Assembly (NCBI GenBank): GCA_035576005.1
Contig: DATLXH010000105.1
Coordinates: 1-5,775 of the forward strand
Direction of reading: 5' to 3'
DNA from: DATLXH01 sp035576005
Lineage (GTDB): Bacteria > Acidobacteriota > Thermoanaerobaculia > Gp7-AA8
Length of the DNA stretch: 5,775 nt
Made by a program: the position numbers and the translations under genes. This document shows, in pieces, positions 5,736 through 5,775 of this stretch. Under the pieces are notes generated by a model, which was given only the letters and a program-made list of their open reading frames with translations, had not been told where the DNA came from and ran no database searches. Each line of letters begins with the position of its first letter. Position 1 is the first letter of the stretch.

Positions 5736-5775
5736 ATGGCCGACGACAATCTTCTCGGTCAGGGACAGGGTACCG
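5736..5775 (+). CDS. Possible start of a gene running off the right edge
   Basis: An ATG at 5736 opens MADDNLLGQGQGT and stays open to the window end (13 full codons). A second ATG at 5716, in another frame, opens MNPRPKRWPTTIFSVRDRVP and also stays open. Both are too short to judge, and neither has a clear Shine-Dalgarno or -10 box before it. The acidic Met-Ala start at 5736 looks slightly more like a natural N-terminus. No function can be assigned. Confidence 0.2.
   Translation, partial: MADDNLLGQGQGT

Noticed and set aside
5546..5749. 67-codon minus-strand frame after PBP1A
   Set aside because: It spans the hairpins of the intergenic block and shows no protein motif; it is more likely a translation of a structured repeat.

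Overview
The window is about 5.8 kb of moderately GC-rich bacterial chromosome. It holds four genes that I regard as real: a shikimate-pathway enzyme (aroB, 3-dehydroquinate synthase), a two-gene minus-strand operon (a small protein with a probable winged-helix-type C-terminal module, then a soluble PAS histidine kinase), and a bifunctional class A penicillin-binding protein (PBP1A family). A PBP1A-type enzyme with one N-terminal membrane anchor suggests a peptidoglycan-containing, probably Gram-negative-type bacterium. The gene mix and the winged-helix-type module lead me to guess Acidobacteriota or a deltaproteobacterial-type lineage, but nothing here fixes the phylum.

Layout. 1-367 is noncoding and full of inverted repeats. 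It opens with a nearly perfect 48-bp palindrome made of two mirror-image hairpins (REPIN-like), then a degenerate third copy exactly 30 bp further on, a second hairpin, a T-rich stretch and a pair of split direct repeats. aroB (368-1459, +) follows. It converges on the histidine kinase gene (1456-2490, -), and their stop codons overlap by 4 nt. The kinase gene overlaps the upstream small gene (2487-2906, -) by an ATGA junction, so the two are one translationally coupled operon. A short gap separates this operon from the divergent PBP1A gene (2982-5534, +). 5535-5775 is mostly noncoding, with hairpins that may belong to a dispersed repeat. A new reading frame may begin at the right edge.

How the genes relate. 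AroB feeds chorismate and aromatic amino acid synthesis in the cytoplasm. PBP1A polymerises and cross-links peptidoglycan on the outer face of the inner membrane. The kinase has no membrane segment and so probably reads a cytoplasmic cue; no response regulator lies in the window. No shared pathway is evident, although the kinase operon and the PBP1A gene are divergent from a shared intergenic region.

The most interesting pattern is at the starts of the three transcription units. Each has a TANNAT-type -10 box (TAAGAT, TACAAT, TAGAAT) only 7-10 nt before an ATG, and none has a convincing Shine-Dalgarno sequence. This predicts leaderless or nearly leaderless mRNAs and guides two of the start choices made here. 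I see no clear new defence or metabolic system. The kinase plus small-protein pair and the palindromic repeats are the parts least explained by known families.
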